This document shows, one piece after another, positions 1 to 11,040 of a stretch of 64,000 nt of DNA. Source of the stretch: Telopea speciosissima (Eukaryota > Streptophyta > Magnoliopsida > Proteales > Proteaceae). Both the position numbers and the translations under genes were made by a program. A model generated the notes under the pieces. The model did not search any database. It was given only the letters and a program-made list of their open reading frames with translations, and was not told the DNA's origin. Positions within the stretch are counted from its first letter, which is position 1. Each line of letters starts with the position of its first letter. The stretch covers positions 48,596,828 to 48,660,827 of the forward strand of contig NC_057920.1 in assembly GCF_018873765.1 (NCBI RefSeq). The letters are read 5' to 3'.

Positions 1-389
1 CATTATGGGCGTGTGTGTTTGTGAATGGTATTAACAGCTTCTGGATCCTTGGGGTTTTGCGGATTGCTACCGTTCAATTCGGGTCACCTAGCTAATCCTC
101 CCAGTTACCAATGAACAAGAGATGTCAGTGCAATCACAGTACATAAATTTGTATTTGTAAAATAAAAAAGTAAGAGTATGACATTGCATACATACTCATC
201 ATCAGCCGATACTGATCATTCAATTCGACATATTATCGTCATCTGAACTTGCAATTTCATTGTTTAGTTCGATGGGTTTTGAACTATCACTAATGCTATA
301 TCGGACCTAGTCCACCTAAAATCTGTGTCACCTTCATGCTCTGAAAGTTGCATATATTGCCTACATTGTATTGTAGTCTATGTGTATGC

Positions 390-932
390 CTAATTCGGAG
401 AATCATTTTTCTCACCTTCCAAGTCATAGGTATCTCTAATCTTGGTAGTTACGGCAATGTACCAATCTGACCTTCGAGGATCTGACACATAAAACACCTG
501 CTCCACTTTTGCAGCAAGGACAAATGGCTCATCATTCACATTTTCACCACTATATTTCAAGTGAATAAAATTTACAAGTGTAAACCAGAGCTCATCTTTC
601 TCCAGTCCCCTCTCAGGATGAGCCCACTCACACTTAAATAACATTACTTTGAGATCCCCCGAGTATTCCAATTCTATTACTTGTTTTAGAATTCCATAAT
701 AAGTGACATGTCCCTCAATAGGATGCTTGTCCTTCTGACTTGAAAAGCTATTGGTCAATGCAGTTATGAGGACCCCACTATTCTGAGTTTTTCTATTAAT
801 CCCATGCACCTTAGTATGAAACCTGGTCCCTTTAATAATGTATCCCATATAGCTTCTTGCCTCAGAGTTAGGACCTCTAGCTAGACATTTGATGTGCTCA
901 GGTACCTCAATCCTATTTTGACGAAGTTTCAA
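390..932 (-). CDS. CACTA-associated DUF4216 protein segment
   Basis: Open frame of 180 codons carrying the DUF4216 signature of plant CACTA proteins: a segment like VMLFKCEW, a WFTLVNF block, and a PFVLAAKVEQVFYV strand followed by SDPRRSDWYIAV. DUF4216 normally forms the C-terminal part of the TNP2/transposase polyprotein, downstream of DUF4218; here it lies about 300 bp beyond the DUF4218 remnant in the same orientation, which fits. No upstream Met is reliable, because the true N-terminus would be an exon of the same gene. The stop at 390-392 follows a short acidic, Asn-rich tail. Function beyond association with CACTA transposition is not known for this domain. Confidence 0.7.
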   Translation of the reverse strand: MKLRQNRIEVPEHIKCLARGPNSEARSYMGYIIKGTRFHTKVHGINRKTQNSGVLITALTNSFSSQKDKHPIEGHVTYYGILKQVIELEYSGDLKVMLFKCEWAHPERGLEKDELWFTLVNFIHLKYSGENVNDEPFVLAAKVEQVFYVSDPRRSDWYIAVTTKIRDTYDLEGEKNDSPN

Positions 933-1236
933 TATCTGATAATATAAAATGGGTTAAAATAAAATTAAAAAATTTCTTAACAAATTTCCATATAGTAGAT
1001 TATTGAAACTTTTACACTTACATGCTCATTGAACCATTTTGGAAAGTCCCTATCATGCAAATCCATAACCTTCTTGGGACACAAGAGCTATGACCTAATT
1101 GCCTTTCGATTTCTTTCAGGTGGAGTTTAAAATTGAGTGAGGCCAAAAAAAAGTTATTCAATTACACTTAACCATATAAATATCATATACAATATTGAAG
1201 AAACTAGCAAAATGGAATCCCATCTCTATTTCGTAC

Positions 1237-2125
1237 TTACTCTTGATATTCATTTATTTCATTGTAATGGACTAGCACACACCGATGTGCTTGATTCCTT
1301 TCTCTCATTTCGAGATGCAATAGTTCACACTTCCTTAGGGGCCAACCTATGCTTGAGAATATGGAATATGGGTCTTCTACATCCAATGAAACATCATTCC
1401 TACTTGGCCAATTCAACCTCGTTTCAACACCTTCAAAGTATCTAGAACAAATTATTAAATACTCTTCCGCAATATATCCTTCTGCTATTGAGCCCTCTGG
1501 CCATCTAGTATTGCGAACATAGTCTTTAAGTTGTTTTAGGAACTTACACAAATCAACATTTGTGACGAATATTATTTAGCCACGATTTTTATAGAACATG
1601 AATAAGATGTATTACCATACAACGTAATAACTAAACACTAACCTTTCTATTGGATACATCCAACGATAATGTACAGGACCAGCCAAGCTCGTGGGCTAAA
1701 TGAATGATCAAATGCACCATAACATCAAAAAATCCTGGTGGAAAATACCTTTCAAGGTTACACATTGAGACAACACTTTGGTCAAGCCTCTTGAAATCCT
1801 CCTCCGAACCAACTTTACTACATAAATCCCGTAAGAACTCACGTACCTCTATCAATATTTTACCAACATTCTTGGGCAAAACACTATGCAAGACGACTGG
1901 AAGAAGTTGATGCATCATAATATGACAATCATGGCTCTTTATTCCTGATATTATCCTCTCCTTGACTTGCACATTACGTGAGATATTACCAGCATAGCCA
2001 TTTGGAACCTTCACACCACTTAATATTGTGCAAAACACCTCCTTGTCTTCATTGGGCAATGTGTAGTATGCTGGAGGTAAAATGACTATCCCTGCCTTCA
2101 ATAATCTTTGGATGAAGATCAACAC
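1237..2125 (-). pseudogene. CACTA DUF4218-region segment (broken)
   Basis: Two minus-strand frames. 2125-1631 carries the DUF4218 hallmarks: MMHQLLPVVL, a LCSKV block and LERYFPPGFFDVMVHLIIHL. 1551-1237 continues with a WPEGSIAEGYIAEE block and C-terminal material typical of the stretch after DUF4218 (WPEGS..E.Y..EE). An AT-rich gap at about 1552-1630 separates them and may be an intron or a decayed join. This follows the TNP2 core and precedes DUF4216, the standard CACTA order. The fragmentation argues that the protein is no longer made as a whole. Confidence 0.7.
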
Positions 2126-3335
2126 GGATTTTCATATCTTTCAAATCTAGACGTGCATTCACATGATCCTTCATCTTATTTTTCATATCTAACAATGTGC
2201 CAATGACACTATCACAAACATTCTTCTCAATATGCATCACGTCTAAATTGTGACAAACAACATTATTTTTCCAATAAGGCAAATCAAAGAATATACTCTT
2301 CTTCTTCCAGTTAAGTGGGAGCTCTGGCTGTTGTAACCCCTTTCTTCTCTTCCTCTCACTCTTGTCAATATTATCCTTCCCAAATGGTGGAAACCGAGTA
2401 CCCCATAGCTGTTCCAATACATCAAAACCAGAAGGTGTCTTTGGTTGCACTCTATGTTCCTCATGACCATCAAAACTTATTCTATCTTGACGAAATTTGT
2501 GATCAGGAGGAAGGAATCGACGATGGCCCAAGTAACAGTGCTTTCTTCCATATTTTAGCCAATGTGAAGATGTATACTTATTACAGCATGGACAAGCCAA
2601 AGCCCCTTTTGTATTCCAACCTGAGAGATTCCCATATGCCAGTAAATCATTAATGGTCCACAACAAGCATGCACGCAGCTTAAATATATCCTTCTTATAT
2701 GCATCATAAGTCTCAACATATCCCACAATGTTTTCAACTCATCAATCAATGGATGCAAATATATGTCTATATCATTCCCTGGTTGATTTGGTCCAGGAAT
2801 AAACAATGTAAGAATCATGTTAGGAACCTTCATACACATCCATGGTGGAAAGTTATAAGGAATGACCACAACAGGCTATGTTCTATGCTTTGTGCTATTC
2901 ATCTTAAATGGATCCATCACTTGCAAGCCCAAGCCTGATATTGCGAGGGTCCTCACTAAAAGTAGGATACAGCCTATCGAAGTCCTTCCATGTTTTAGAG
3001 TCAGCTGGGTGTCGTAACTTTTGGTCGTCTACTCGCTCTTCATGATGCCATCTCATATCAAATGAGATTTTAGATGACATATCCAACCTTTGAAACCTTA
3101 GAATCAAACGAAAATGATGTAATATCTTAATTGGGATCTTCTTCTCGTCTAATGTATATCTTGATGTGCCACATTTGTAACAAGACGTAGCATTTGCTGC
3201 CTCATTCTGATACAACAAACAATCGTTGGGGCATGCATCAATCTTCTCATAATTGAGGCCTAAATCTTTGATAATCTTCTTAGTTCCATACAAAGGTTTT
3301 GGCAACGAATTCGGCTCGGGAAATACCTCTTTCAA
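2049..3335 (-). pseudogene. TNP2-type CACTA transposase core (Transposase_21), frameshifted
   Basis: Minus-strand transposase core in at least three frames. 3335-2904 has PNSLPKPLYGTKKIIKDLGL, the ACPNDCLLY motif, a C-x2-C pair (CYKCGTSRY) and the RLDMSSKISFDMRWH block. The frame changes near 2890 (2869-2555, with FPPWMCMKVPNMILTLFIPG) and again near 2730. 2726-2049 then carries the zinc-ligand-like CPCCNKYT, the KHCYLGHRRFLP block, and the DLPYWKNNVVCHNLDVMHIEKNV region. These are the landmarks of Transposase_21 (PF02992). The protein would cut and join the CACTA ends. Frameshifts make the copy presumably inactive, although some breaks could be unrecognised introns. Confidence 0.75.
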
Positions 3336-3339
3336 TAAG

Positions 3340-3893
3340 TCAATTCAACATTGAGAATGTTTTGTCACTCAACTTACAGAGGCATTGAATATGATAAAGT
3401 CGAAGAATGAAAGATAGTTTTGTAAACTTTTCGTTTCCTAGATACAATGGTAAACTTGCATCTTCCATCAACCGTTCACATTTCTTTATTTTTATACTTG
3501 CCCCCTCTATATGCATAGCTGTGGCACTATCCTTAGTCCCTTCATCTGCATTTCTTCCCAATATCTCATTTAACATGTTATGTGTAACATCATTGATATC
3601 TGATGGGTCAAGTTCCACTGGAGTTTCACAGAGAGGGGTGTATGAAGATGATGGCTCCCATGGTAATCTCAAATTGTATAATTCCTAGAAAATCCATCAC
3701 AGACCAGATGTTCGATCACTTCAGCCCGATTTCTCGAAAGCTGATTTACACACTTTACACATGGACATAAGATCTGAACCCCACAAGCTGCATTAGAAAA
3801 TGCATAGTTAAGGAATTTGTTAATCTCTTGCATGTCTAGTGCAGACAACCTAAAGGATGCATCCTTTGATCTTTCAATCCAACTCCTAGACAT
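3340..3893 (-). pseudogene. Transposase-associated N-terminal domain of the CACTA transposase
   Basis: From an ATG at 3893 the minus strand reads MSRSWIERSKDASFRLSALD, then a CPCVKCVNQLSRN cysteine block and an EVIEHLVCDGFSRNYT end. This matches the transposase-associated domain (PF13963) found at the N-terminus of plant TNP2 proteins. A TGA at about 3669 stands where the family has Trp (YTxW). The frame then shifts, and 3672-3340 holds the acidic linker (PVELDPSDINDVTHNMLNEI) with a LGNEKFTKLSFILRLYHIQC block. A Met further upstream (3947) is possible but adds a hydrophobic leader not expected in this family, so 3893 is preferred. Confidence 0.65.
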
Positions 3894-4423
3894 GGTTTTC
3901 ACATGTAACTGGTAAAACAAAAAAATGTTGACACAGAATTTCAGCACTCAATATTCCTCTATAGTAATAACAATAGAATTTAAAAAAGAATTTTTATAAA
4001 ACACAAACTGATAAACATTATTCTATAGACCCCATTGAGCTAGCTCATGGGCGTCGAATAAGTTAACTTCAGCAAACATGGAAATCACTTGCATACTGAG
4101 AAGGACAAAAGAACAACCAAAACTCCTAACTAGATATACCGTGGGTGAAAATAACTAAACAAAGTACACCTTAAAAAGTAGAAACACAAGTTAAATTTTA
4201 ATAAACCAAGATATTTAACAAATTGAACCCCGCTTTACATAATTAGAAAAAAAAACCCCCACAGACCTATACAAAGAATCCTCTTTCCCATTTATACAGT
4301 CAGCTGAATGATTCCATCTATTGAAAGTATTAGCCCCCTAAATCCAGATTTATTGTGGGTTTTTCAGTAAGAATATATAAAATAATAACCATAATTCTCC
4401 AGCCTTAGGTTTCTTGCCTAGAA

Positions 4424-4732
4424 TTCTAAGGCAGGTTAGGGTTTGGGCTTCCTACTTGAGGGACAACTCCTTACTGTTCCACGCAAAATTGATTCAAGGC
4501 AAAGAGTATAAAATGGTGGAAGATCATTCTAAGGCAAGTTAGGGTTTGGGCTTGCTACTTGAGGGACAACTCCTTACTGTTCCACGCAAAATTGATTCAA
4601 GGCAAAGAGTATAAAATGGTGGAAGATCATTCTAAGGCAAGTTAGGGTTTGGGCTTGCTACTTGAGGGACAACTCCTTACTGTTCCACGCAAAATTGATT
4701 CAAGGCAAAGAGTATAAAATGGTGGAAGATCA
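4424..4732. repeat. Three 103-bp tandem repeats
   Basis: Three consecutive units start with TTCTAAGGCA at 4424, 4527 and 4630, a constant period of 103 bp. Units 2 and 3 look identical; unit 1 differs at a few positions (GCAGGTTAGG and GGCTTCCTAC). Each unit contains GGTTTGGGCTT-type sequence, CCACGCAAAATTG and AGTATAAAATGGTGGAAG. The near-identity implies recent amplification inside the CACTA element. Confidence 0.9.
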
Positions 4733-6817
4733 TGTGTCTTTGTTTTCCCGTTTGGAAAGACAAACAAAGTCCCAATTGGTGGCAAGCATGAAGAGAACCA
4801 AATTTCCAAATATTAGTTGCGAGAGATTTTATAGTTCTGACCTCTTTCACGGGGTCGACAAAGTTGCAGAGAAGGACTCTATGTCCGATCATCGAATTGA
4901 GACTAGGATGCTCGTTCTTGCAACTACCTTAACTCTGGCGCTACTACTCACCCAAATTAGAGAGTGGGTTCAGCAGGAGACAGTTTGAGGGAGTGGATGA
5001 GTGAAGTGAATTGAGGAGCAGCCTATTAGATGCCCTTTAATGCCCCAAAACCATGTCCTAATCTGATGATTAGATTTCCCACAACTGGAGATAAATCATA
5101 TTAAAAATAAATTATAAAACAGAGCAACTAAAAAAAGAAAAGGAAAATAGTATATGAGACAAGTGGTACCAACTAAAATTGAAAGACTAAAAAAATAAAG
5201 GATTTGACCTTAGATCCCATGACCTTGAGCCTTAAGATCAATTGAGACAAGAGTTAGATTAGATATGGAAGGAGGAATGATGCCTGATATTTGGTTTTGG
5301 TGAAAAAGAATCTAAAGTTTCAATTTTTGGAGAGTCTAAAGTTGCACCTCAGCAAAGATCACATATGAGAAGAATTTAAGATCACATATGAGAAGAATTT
5401 TGCTACTTTCACTAAGGATAGCTACATTGGTAATCTAGGATTCTATGGATCTACGACTGAAGTCAACTATTCATCACCTCAACCACACCACAATGAAGGT
5501 GATAATACAAGTCTGGTCAACAGCGAACGGTTTTTCTATTCAAGGGTTGCTATGTCTTATGTCCTGGGATCTTGGTCTGTTGTTGCTATTTCTTACAGCC
5601 AAATCAAAAGACACCAATCAATAGATAGACTAATAGAGATAAAATTGATACTAATTAGGCTAATGATAGTATTGAAATGCATTGTAGGCACTACCTATGT
5701 ACCTCCCCCTGAAACTATCATGGAGAATCTTGTGGAATGCACCACCAGTCTACCAACAAGATTAAACCATAAACTACCTCCTGTGTAGGACATTTATCCC
5801 TTGTGCTCAAAATCCAGAGAAGACATGGATTATTTATTTATCAAATGTGAAATCCCTCTTCAAATATGAGAGGCATTTTACAGGGGTTGATCTAAACTTG
5901 TTTCTTGTACAAGAGAGGTATCATAACAATAAATCTATAAGTAAAAATCCTAAACAATCCATCATAGCTTCATGGTGCAATCATTTGTAATACTATTTGA
6001 AACTTGAGGAATGATGTTTTATCACCAGAAAGAAGAAATTTTATAAACTTGTTAAGTACACCCGGTGGACTGTTTAATAAACTTTTTGATGACCCATAAT
6101 CTCTTGGTGGTGGTGATACAAATGCGGGCAAATCAAAGGAGTGTCCAGAGGTAACTTGGCCTGCAATGGATCCTATTGTGCACATTCTAAACAGAGATGC
6201 AGGCTTCAATAAGGAAAAAACAAAAAGGAGTACATGGCTGGATTTTAAGGGACAGTAATGGAGATTTTTGCTCGTGGGAACAGTAGTTTGGGCTCTAAAA
6301 CAATTCAAGAAGCAGAATCAAAAGTCATCATCAAAAGACTTCATTCGTATCAGAAGCGATGCAAAAAATGTAGTGGTGACAATGTACAATCCCAAAATTT
6401 GGCAAACAAACAATTGAATATCATGGATAATTTCTCAGATATGAAAGGACAGCAAGTGAATGCATCTCACCTAAATATTGAACTTCAGAAGCACAAATAT
6501 AGTATGTCTGATATATTCCAACTCATTTATTTGACAACAAACAATTCAGGTTATCATTGAGGACAAAGTGCGAGGACTGAAAATCAAAGCACTTTCCCAA
6601 AGAAAGTCAGAAATTGATAGGGTTGGAACAATTAATTCCAGGATGAAGATAAAAAACACATTTTGAATACATTTATTATTCTAGATAAAAATCTAGCTCA
6701 CCTAAATGCTCTGATGGAATAGAGAAAAGTGGAGAATCAAAAAACAGAGAAGAAATAAGTGCCCTTTCCAATTCATTTATTGTCTTAGAAACAAATCCAG
6801 GTGGGTGGTTGTGGGAC

Positions 6818-7030
6818 GAACCAGCAAATAGGAAAGAACAACAGATGTTAATCGCACATTGGAGGACAAGGTCGAGGAGGAACAGAGGATGGATCTGTTG
6901 TAGGAACCAGCAAAACAGGAAAGAGCTCCAGATGATGATCACAGATTGTAGGACAAGTTGGGGAGGAACCAAAGTTGGGATCTGTTGCAAGAACCAGCAA
7001 ACAGAGTGGGGACGGTTGTGGCTAATAGAG
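6818..7030. repeat. About 2.4 copies of an 86-87-bp tandem repeat
   Basis: GAACCAGCAAA-type starts occur at 6818, 6904 and 6991. Each is followed by an (A)GGAAAGA-like block, a GATGATGATCAC/GTTAATCGCAC block, TGTAGGACAAG and GGATCTGTTG. The copies have diverged from each other. The array lies within the CACTA 5' region. Confidence 0.7.
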
Positions 7031-9038
7031 AAACTCAAGGATCTCCTAGGCTGTGGAGGCAGAGAGGCTTTGATGCCATAAAATTATGGGAAAACCAAAT
7101 ATAGTGTACTCACTAACAAGGGAATAAATACAGGTAGAATAGACCTATACAAGGTAACAAAGATATTACAGGAATTACTATGGGACAAATGTTAACAATT
7201 ATTTGTTCTTCAATATGAAAAGTTGAAATTTGTTCTTCAATCTGTAAAGTTGTGACCAATAACCAGAGGGGTCTCACACATAAGAGATTGACAATCTTTA
7301 GTCCTAATTATCATTTCTTGCACAAATATTGATATGTTCTAGAAATTGATTAATGGCACAGGAGGAGAAGGGAGGTGAATGGTGGATAAAAGCAAATACA
7401 TGAACTCATAAAATCTTAACTTAAAAGATCACCTTGATGGTTCTTTAATTGCCATATGTTTTCCCTTTAATAGTGTTTAGTGGCAAGTACACAGATAGCT
7501 TCCCATCATACTACTGGTGGAAACTATGAAGTTACACAAGGGGGAGAGAGGAATTCCAGCAATTACCAGAATCGCAGGGCATTAATGTACCCGAATTAGA
7601 GATCTGAAATATCTCATAACCAAAAATGTGATGGGTGTATACTATTTGGAACTCTTCCACCTACCATTCATGGTGAGTAGAGTTACGAAGCATATCTATT
7701 TTAAAAGGTCCACAAACATCCATTGAAAGTTCAAATTATATTCTTATGTAGCAGTCAGCCCCTACTTCTAAGGCCAACAAATGGATTCAACTTAAGCACT
7801 ACTAAACAGGATGTAATCAAGGTTAAAATAAAGTTTTACCTTTAAGAACAGATTTTCCCCCCCATTTAGAGTCTCTCTTCTCTCTCTATCACCTATCAAC
7901 TTCCAATCCTCGATCAAACCATTGGAACCCTTCCAGTTTTGATGATAAAATGTGTGGTCCTATTCTTAATCTTTCTTAACTGTAGTTTTATTTCTCTAGA
8001 CATCAGAGCAAAATTCTGCACATAATCTATAAAGGGATTATTAATTTAGTTCAAGGTTCTAAAACGGAATTTACAAGAAAAATACACAGAACAAACAGAA
8101 TAGAGGGAAGAAGGAAAGAGATAAACAAAAAAATTAAAAAAGCCCACTCCATCGTGTATCCTCTGTACTAGGGTTTCATTAAAAAAAATACACCTGAGTT
8201 CAAGGCCGGTTCATTTGAACCTCCATACACAATGAATAGAAGAAAGATGCATTCAGATTGTTACAAAGAAGGAAACAATAAACCTAGATTGCTCAATGCA
8301 CAGTATGCCGAAAGAAATTTTACCACTGGAAAGCAATCTCTGGAGCCTCTTTTGTTTTCTCTGATCTATTCTCCTCAAAAAGTAGTTGGAAACCCACAAA
8401 GAGAGAGATGATAAGAGAGATATTGAGAGGGCATGAGAGATGAGAGTAGTTCGTAGGGCGAAAGGAATCAGTGAGAGAGAGAGAGAGATGACAGGAGTAT
8501 ATAGGGCGAGACTGAGAGGGAAGAGACGTAGGTAGTGCGAGAGTGAAAGAGAAAGACAGAGACGAGCTAGTAAAAAAAATTAGAAGGTAGAGGCTCTAAG
8601 GGTTTGATCGCGGGAATGAAAAAAAAATGCGGGAAAACTAAAAAAAGGGGGAGCGGAATTCAGTAACCGTGTTACACAAAAAGAAAAAGAAAACAAAAAA
8701 AACTATAACCATCCCATTTCTAAACCTAATACGACGGAAAAAATACTCTTTTTACGACAGCATATTATATCCGTCATTTTAAATGTAATTAAACTACGGA
8801 AATAAAATACTACTATGAAAATAAGGATTTTAACCATAAATTTTTTTTTCCCGGCGTAATTATCTACCTATTTTCGATGGACAACTACAACTCGTCGCTT
8901 TGGAGTTTTTAACTGCAGTTAAAAGAACACCATCATTAAAGAAGGACCTTTTACACGTGGAATTATATTTCCCTTGTAAATAATGCTTATTACGATGGTA
9001 AAAGTATTCCATAGTAAAAATACCATCGTAAATGACCA

Positions 9039-9052
9039 TTTTTCTTGTAGTG
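9039..9052 (-). repeat. CACTA terminal inverted repeat (5' end)
   Basis: On the minus strand this reads CACTACAAGAAAAA, the canonical plant CACTA terminus. The base after it (9053) begins coding sequence of a gypsy RNase H domain, which makes the boundary exact. Confidence 0.9.
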
Positions 9053-9397
9053 GCAGAATATGAAGCATGTGTGATCGGTCTCGAAGCTGCCATGACATTA
9101 GAGATCAAGTAACTGAGAGTCTATGGGGACTCGTCAATTGTGATTTGTCAAACTTGGGGGAAGTGGAAAATGAAGGATGAGAAGCTGAAGCCTTACCAAG
9201 AACATTTGAAGGACTTGATCAAGAGCTTCGAAGAGATCACCTTCGAGTATTTGCCAAGGGACAATAACAGATTTGTCGACGCCTTAGCTACTTTGGCTTC
9301 AATGGTTGAATGCAATCTAGATACTCAAGTCCGCCCATTCTTGGTAGATAGGAGATATGAACCGGCATATGGTGTCAGTAAATGCGCTGACAACTGA
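9053..9397 (+). pseudogene. Gypsy RNase H, C-terminal part
   Basis: The frame starts with AEYEACVIGLEAA, the conserved core that normally follows Asn-Asn-Glu in the gypsy RNase H. It runs through LRVYGDSSIVI (catalytic Asp) and ends with the family-typical FEYLPRDNNRFVDALATLASM. The residues before AEYEA are missing because the CACTA terminal repeat ends exactly there. One in-frame TAA at 9110-9112 stands where the family has Gln or another residue before LRVYGD. In the polyprotein this domain removes the RNA strand during reverse transcription. Confidence 0.8.
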
Positions 9398-9587
9398 TGG
9401 GAGGTCATGGTTCACATCCATCATTGATTTTATCAAAGAAAGGAAATATCCTCTGAATTCCACAACAAGTGAACAGAAGAGATTACAGAAACAAGCCATG
9501 CAGTTTATACTTCAAGGTGAACTGTTGTACAAGAGATCTTATGATGGCATACAACTGCTATGCGTAGACGAAGACCAAGCCTAGACG

Positions 9588-10690
9588 ATTATGGAAGAAA
9601 TTCACCGGAGAATCTACGAGCCACACATCAATACTAGGATGCTCGCAGAAAATCTTCAGAATGGGATATTATTGGGCAACTATGAAAATTGATTGTGCAT
9701 CATTCGTGCGGAGATGTCATAAATGCCAGATATTTGACAACATCATTCACATTCCTCCAATGGAGCTCCATTCGTTAAATGCTCCCTATCCATTTTCTAC
9801 ATGGGGCATTGACATAATTGGAAAAGTCACGCCGAAGACATCCAATGGACAGGAATTCATCCTTGTGGCCATAGACTATTTTACCAAATGGGTAGAGGCA
9901 CAGTCTTATTCTGTTCTAACAGCTTCAAAGGTAGCAAAGTTCATTAAAGAGAACATTATATGCAGATATGGAGTACCACATGCCCTCATATCCAATCAAG
10001 AAGCACATTTCTGGGGGAAGTGGAAGCAACCAACAAGAATGTCAAACCTCAATTCGAACTTGGTGCAGAACTTAGTTTGTCATCCAAAGGCATCGGTCTA
10101 TAACTTACAAACCACAGACTAATGGGGCAGCGCAAGCAGCCAACAAGAATGTCAAACTCATATTACAGAAAATGGCTGATACTCATAACGATTGGGCAGA
10201 TAAGCTCCCGCATGCGTTATGGGCCTATCAAACCTCAATTCAAACTTCTACTGGGACAACCCCTTTCTCCCTGGTGTATGGGATGGAGGTAGTGCTACCC
10301 ATAGAAATCCAAGTGTCGTCTCTCAGAATATTGATAGAAAGTAAATTGCCTAAAGGAGAATGGATGCAAGCAAGACACGACGAACTTAACCTACCGGATG
10401 CGAAGAGAATGAAAGCTATAGATCACCTCAAGAAGTACCAACTCAGGATGGCAAGGGCATTCAACAAAGGAGTCTGCCCACGCAACATCAAAGAAGGAGA
10501 TTTGGTACTTTGAAAACAAAGAGCACCAGTTCATGACCCAAGGGGCAAGTTCCGGCCTAATTAGAGCGGACTTTAGTACGTGAAGGAAATCTTGGTTGGA
10601 CAAGCAGTTCGTCTCACTGACTTGGATGGAGAGGATCTAAAGAGCCTTGTCAATATAGACCAACTTAAAAAATACTTCATGTAGTCATTT
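9588..10690 (+). pseudogene. Gypsy integrase (zinc-binding, DDE core, C-terminal)
   Basis: 9588-9655 encodes MEEIHRRIYEPHIN, the zinc-binding start. Two missing bases near 9645 shift the frame to MGYYWATMKIDCASFVRRCHKCQ at 9661. The core has the first catalytic Asp in STWGIDIIG and the YFTKWVEA block; the second catalytic position reads SNQEAHF where the family has SDNG. 10016-10122 is scrambled by a local duplication and ends in a stop. The third part resumes as NGAAQAANKNVKLILQKMA and reaches LPHALWAYQTSIQTSTGTTP, then the C-terminal RNIKEGDLVL. Later residues read through stops to about 10680. The enzyme would insert the cDNA copy, and this one cannot function. Confidence 0.8.
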
Positions 10691-11040
10691 GATCTACATG
10701 AACTAAGTTTGACCTGATTCATTTTCAAAGGATACGTAGGCAACTTGGCATGCTCAAGTGCAGTCTCAATAGCTAATCCCCACCAGGGACATTCCTCTAA
10801 TTCTGTCACATAGCATCTCTATCATTCAAGAACCCTTTCCGCCAATCCTGCCACTTAACATTGCTGTCTGTTTTATGAAGAAAACAAATCTGCCATTTGG
10901 CATCCTTCTATGTGTTTCTAATAGGAGCTGACTAATCCTTGAGTCTAAAAAAAAGAAGAAAAGAGACTTATTCCAATTTATTAAGGAAGCTCTTCAATTG
11001 AGTGTAGGTAACATGTGTCACCCGTAGAAAGCAACCTTCC
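10690..11040. other. Spacer between gypsy integrase and the DUF7745-like ORF
   Basis: About 350 bp with no recognisable domain. It is probably retroelement spacer or decayed coding sequence. Confidence 0.4.

Larger units (their letters stand above)
3950..9038. other. CACTA 5' non-coding region
   Basis: About 5 kb between the transposase start and the 5' terminal repeat. It is AT-rich and I recognise no coding domain. It contains a 103-bp tandem array (4424-4732), an 86-bp array (6818-7030), a GA-rich tract (8460-8530) and subterminal TACGATGG-type words near 8730-9040. Short open frames at 4662-4988 (+), 5970-6308 (-) and 6258-6560 (+) have no family signature that I can see. A second CACTA gene (TNP1/TnpA-like) would be expected here but is not recognisable. 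Confidence 0.6.
1..9052 (-). mobile_element. CACTA (En/Spm-type) DNA transposon, 3' end outside window
   Basis: Minus-strand element. Its 5' end is fixed by a CACTA terminal repeat whose last base is 9052: on the minus strand it starts CACTACAAGAAAAATGG. Reading leftwards come about 5 kb of non-coding, repeat-bearing DNA, then a TNP2-type transposase (3893 to 2049), DUF4218 and DUF4216, which is the usual CACTA domain order. Subterminal DNA at 8730-9040 repeats short TTACGATGG/CCATCGTAA-type words in both orientations, as CACTA subterminal regions do. Immediately right of the terminal repeat the sequence becomes a gypsy RNase H domain in frame, so the transposon sits inside an older retroelement. 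The 3-bp target duplication would be GCA (9053-9055), but the other end is not in the window. Confidence 0.85.

Noticed and set aside
4424-4732. CRISPR-like spaced repeats
   Set aside because: Units are 103 bp and contiguous, with no spacers; plant nuclear DNA.
4662-4988. 108-codon plus-strand frame after the tandem array
   Set aside because: Starts inside the 103-bp repeat, no recognisable domain, antisense to the CACTA genes.
8860-9108. Minus-strand 82-codon frame across the CACTA end
   Set aside because: It spans the transposon/gypsy junction, so it cannot be an evolved gene.
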